15,789 nt of DNA, taken from the NCBI GenBank assembly GCA_031551695.1, contig JAVBNG010000027.1, positions 1 to 15,789 on the forward strand. The letters run 5' to 3'. A program made the position numbers and the translations under genes. Under the pieces are notes generated by a model that did no database searches, was not told the DNA's origin, and worked only from the letters and a program-made list of their open reading frames with translations. Origin of the DNA: JAAYCI01 sp031551695. GTDB taxonomy: Bacteria; Bacillota; Clostridia; Oscillospirales; Ruminococcaceae. Shown in pieces: positions 14,801 to 15,789 of this stretch; the stretch's first letter is position 1, and every line of letters begins with the position of its first letter.

Positions 14801-15789
14801 CCCGGTATGGTTGTGTCGTCGGCGCCCTTAAAGCCTGTCACAGTAACACCGAAGGTGGGGATCGTACCGCCGTATGCAATGGTCTCATTTTGCGGGTTCG
14901 GCGTGACGGTGAGGGTGGCCTGGGTGATGCTGACAGAGGCGATTTTGGAGACGGTGCCGGAATAGTTGCCGGCCCCTGTCAGAACCGCCTTCACTTCCCA
15001 GTTGCCCACGTTGGTGAATGCACGGTTCGTGCCGAGCGCCGACCAGCCGACGTTGTCCGCTTGCCCAGCTACCACTTGGCGGTAGCTGTATTGGATGGTG
15101 CCCTTCGACGAATCGTAGGTGGCCGCCACCGAGTGCGGCGCCGCGTCGTATTCGCCGCTGTAACCGGCCAGGGAGAGGTCGGCGTCCTCCAGGCTTTTTG
15201 GCGTGATGGAAAGCTTGCCGTCTACCAGCGTGGGTGTGGCGTACATATCGCTCACATCTTTGTCGCCATTGTTTGTATCGATGATGGACCAAGTGTCGAT
15301 TTTGTTGGCGACTGTGTTTTGGCTGAAGTTGGTAATGGTGCTGTCCGGCGTGGTGGTAACGGGGCCAAGCGCGTGGCCGGGCAGCAGGGTGCCGCCGGTG
15401 ACTGTGGCATAGGGCCAGGTATGCGCTGTGCCGTCGTATTCGAAGCTCTTGCTTTCCGCCGTGATGGTGAGCGGCCCTTTGAGGGTGTAATTGGCGGTAT
15501 ACACAAGGTCGGTCGTTACCTTCATGCCCGCATCGTTCAGGTTGGGGTCGCTGGCGGTCCAGCCGGTGAAATAGTAATTGCCGTTCACCAGCTTTGGCTC
15601 CGGGATGGAGCGGGTGCCAAGGGCTGCACCCCAGGTAGTGCCGTGCTCCATAGGGCCGATGACCGTGGGGTCGGTGTCCGCTACAAAAGCGCCGTTGCCG
15701 TCTGTTTTAAAGGTAATGGTAACATCGGCAGGCTTTGGCGCGAAAATGGCCGTGTAGGTGATATTGCTTGTGATGAGCTCTGTCGTATT
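11887..15789 (-). CDS. Large MBG/InlB-repeat surface protein with proline-rich stalk and three-helix membrane anchor (N-terminus beyond window)
   Basis: The frame runs open through the right edge, so the 1300 residues seen are a C-terminal part; the ATG at 15651 is internal. Counting from the edge, residues 1-105 hold the end of one InlB-type B-repeat and a whole second (DVTITFKTDGNG to VYTANYTL). Then come Ig-like YDGTAHT/YDAAPHS/YNKAPHS modules and about eight MBG-type modules, with signatures such as TYGGDVPTY and FTREPGE-x3-GGY, up to about residue 1105. Residues 1107-1178 are a Pro/Glu-rich stalk with PVPLAEP and DVPLAEP. Helices lie near 1180-1204, 1232-1250 and 1264-1283, with a 26-residue charged loop after the first and a charged tail. 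There is no LPXTG sorting signal. It is presumably an extended adhesin or wall-associated fibre; the ligand is unknown. Confidence 0.88.
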   Translation of the reverse strand, partial: NTTELITSNITYTAIFAPKPADVTITFKTDGNGAFVADTDPTVIGPMEHGTTWGAALGTRSIPEPKLVNGNYYFTGWTASDPNLNDAGMKVTTDLVYTANYTLKGPLTITAESKSFEYDGTAHTWPYATVTGGTLLPGHALGPVTTTPDSTITNFSQNTVANKIDTWSIIDTNNGDKDVSDMYATPTLVDGKLSITPKSLEDADLSLAGYSGEYDAAPHSVAATYDSSKGTIQYSYRQVVAGQADNVGWSALGTNRAFTNVGNWEVKAVLTGAGNYSGTVSKIASVSITQATLTVTPNPQNETIAYGGTIPTFGVTVTGFKGADDTTIPGAIVTATPVATVASGPYLVGSYTVSTSGGTIAVPTTTPNTGVANYKFVYETGSMHVTVGSLGGSISLTGTTVTYNKAPHSATLTDECPQTAGSDYRIEYRWRKQGEQLWSEWSTTTPAFVNVGVYEVQAQAVGLGNYAGSLLSSGNTPAQVIITPAPLRVTATGGPITYGGDVPTYTLAYTLADLQGTDPNKDTLADAVDTDPSISGAYQTGNDGGDYPIVINDDAVMHIPTTTPNTGVSNYYLVPTNGTLKVNPLSVNASALVKIKDAEKEYGDDDPALLEHEWISTTVPESAFTVVLDREDGETVAGSPYDITAAITPANPKNYTVNDDITPGVFTIRKATLTPVVDTLPLTYGDAVPTLTTAYRYTGYKVNAALGINDSAANVTITYTPPTGFITTTYTKGSDVGEYPINLIAGLADNYNVPAGTGKIIVRSMIFHVGDVFVEDATKIYSQTDPTFSLRNWPIPGIDESQLTVSFTREPGENVRAGGYVVTPNITVLPNAEGTFNYTLEGTPGTGVLNIVQRGVLIQPIATGKPYGEPDPVPLLATETLEPIPDEIPRFPFDKLNYIVTREPGEEVGTYLLSILPNPALGGTLDSQNPNYIVRVETLPGGFEIIPGGTLLINMQPMEKIYGNTDSRVLKDFSEVIGLKGNDTLDYTVTRAAGEDAGAYDYIINWTDNPNYVTIRLGSVGKYTIKKRPLTLTANSYTITEGDAIPAFNSKVSKATPMVKGDSVPKHTLYYNGGTTAGTYDILFKNVAKSQNYDITTVKGLLTINAGGAPPTPTPPPPVPVPPPVVAPAVPVPPAPAAEEVIAPDPVPLAEPEAETEPVVEEITPDDVPLAEPAAPASGFWALINLMAAILTFLFGVLLFIGIFQKNKKRDEQSEEAKEDGRTERNPKSGIGWRIAAILCGVLSPILFFITENIRLPMRLVDKWTLLMILILLVQVAGMLILRHVRSKEDKPEEDANKAR
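14017..15150 (-). repeat. Intragenic tandem duplication of a two-domain unit (about 190-197 aa)
   Basis: Within the surface protein the pair 'x-APHS Ig-like module + MBG module' occurs twice in tandem: about 14584-15150 and 14017-14583. Matching landmarks recur 189 residues (YDAAPHS/YNKAPHS), 192 residues (AYGGTIPT/TYGGDVPT) and 197 residues (PTTTPNTGV twice) apart. At DNA level a 26-nt stretch at 14678-14703 recurs at 14087-14112 with only a few mismatches. The copies otherwise differ strongly. Confidence 0.65.

Overview
The window looks like chromosome from a Gram-positive anaerobe of the class Clostridia, most likely an Oscillospiraceae/Ruminococcaceae-type gut bacterium. The reasons are the ecfT-truA gene order of the Firmicutes ribosomal-protein neighbourhood, a DUF5711-CvpA gene pair, a CIRCE heat-shock operator, strong GGAGG ribosome sites with frequent GTG/TTG starts, and a giant MBG-repeat surface protein with the multi-helix C-terminal anchor seen in such bacteria. 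The family-level placement is inference; no 16S or other marker is present.

Left part (1-6300, + strand, GC-rich). The window opens in the last codons of ecfT (ECF vitamin transporter membrane subunit). It is followed by truA (tRNA pseudouridine synthase), a DUF5711 membrane-anchored protein with a very basic N-terminal tail, and a CvpA-family membrane protein; spacing suggests one transcription unit. Next comes an Hsp100/Clp ATPase with an N-terminal four-cysteine zinc site (ClpE-like). It has its own sigma-A-type promoter, whose -35 box lies inside a CIRCE (HrcA) operator. A promoter, a GC-rich leader hairpin, tRNA-Gly(TCC) with encoded CCA and a bidirectional terminator close this part.

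Middle part (6350-10313, mostly - strand, more AT-rich). A compact four-gene set reads leftward: a MarR-family regulator, an M20D-type amidohydrolase, a DUF5058 membrane protein and a second polytopic membrane protein. The last three are separated by only 18 and 21 nt. I read it as a regulated uptake-and-hydrolysis module for an N-acylated amino acid or small peptide-like conjugate; the substrate is unknown and the two-subunit permease is the most likely undescribed system here. Upstream of marR is about 650 nt of AT-rich, largely non-coding DNA with a candidate promoter and palindromic operator for marR, several small hairpins, and a candidate promoter for the rightward gene.

Right part (10314-15789, GC-rich). 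A GT4-like glycosyltransferase (+) converges on a very large surface protein (-), whose N-terminus lies beyond the window. The surface protein carries InlB-type B-repeats, Ig-like/MBG modules in tandem, a proline-rich stalk and a three-helix membrane anchor. Two GC-rich hairpins separate the convergent genes.

No transposase, integrase, CRISPR array or rRNA was seen. Most other long open frames are antisense shadows of GC-rich genes.
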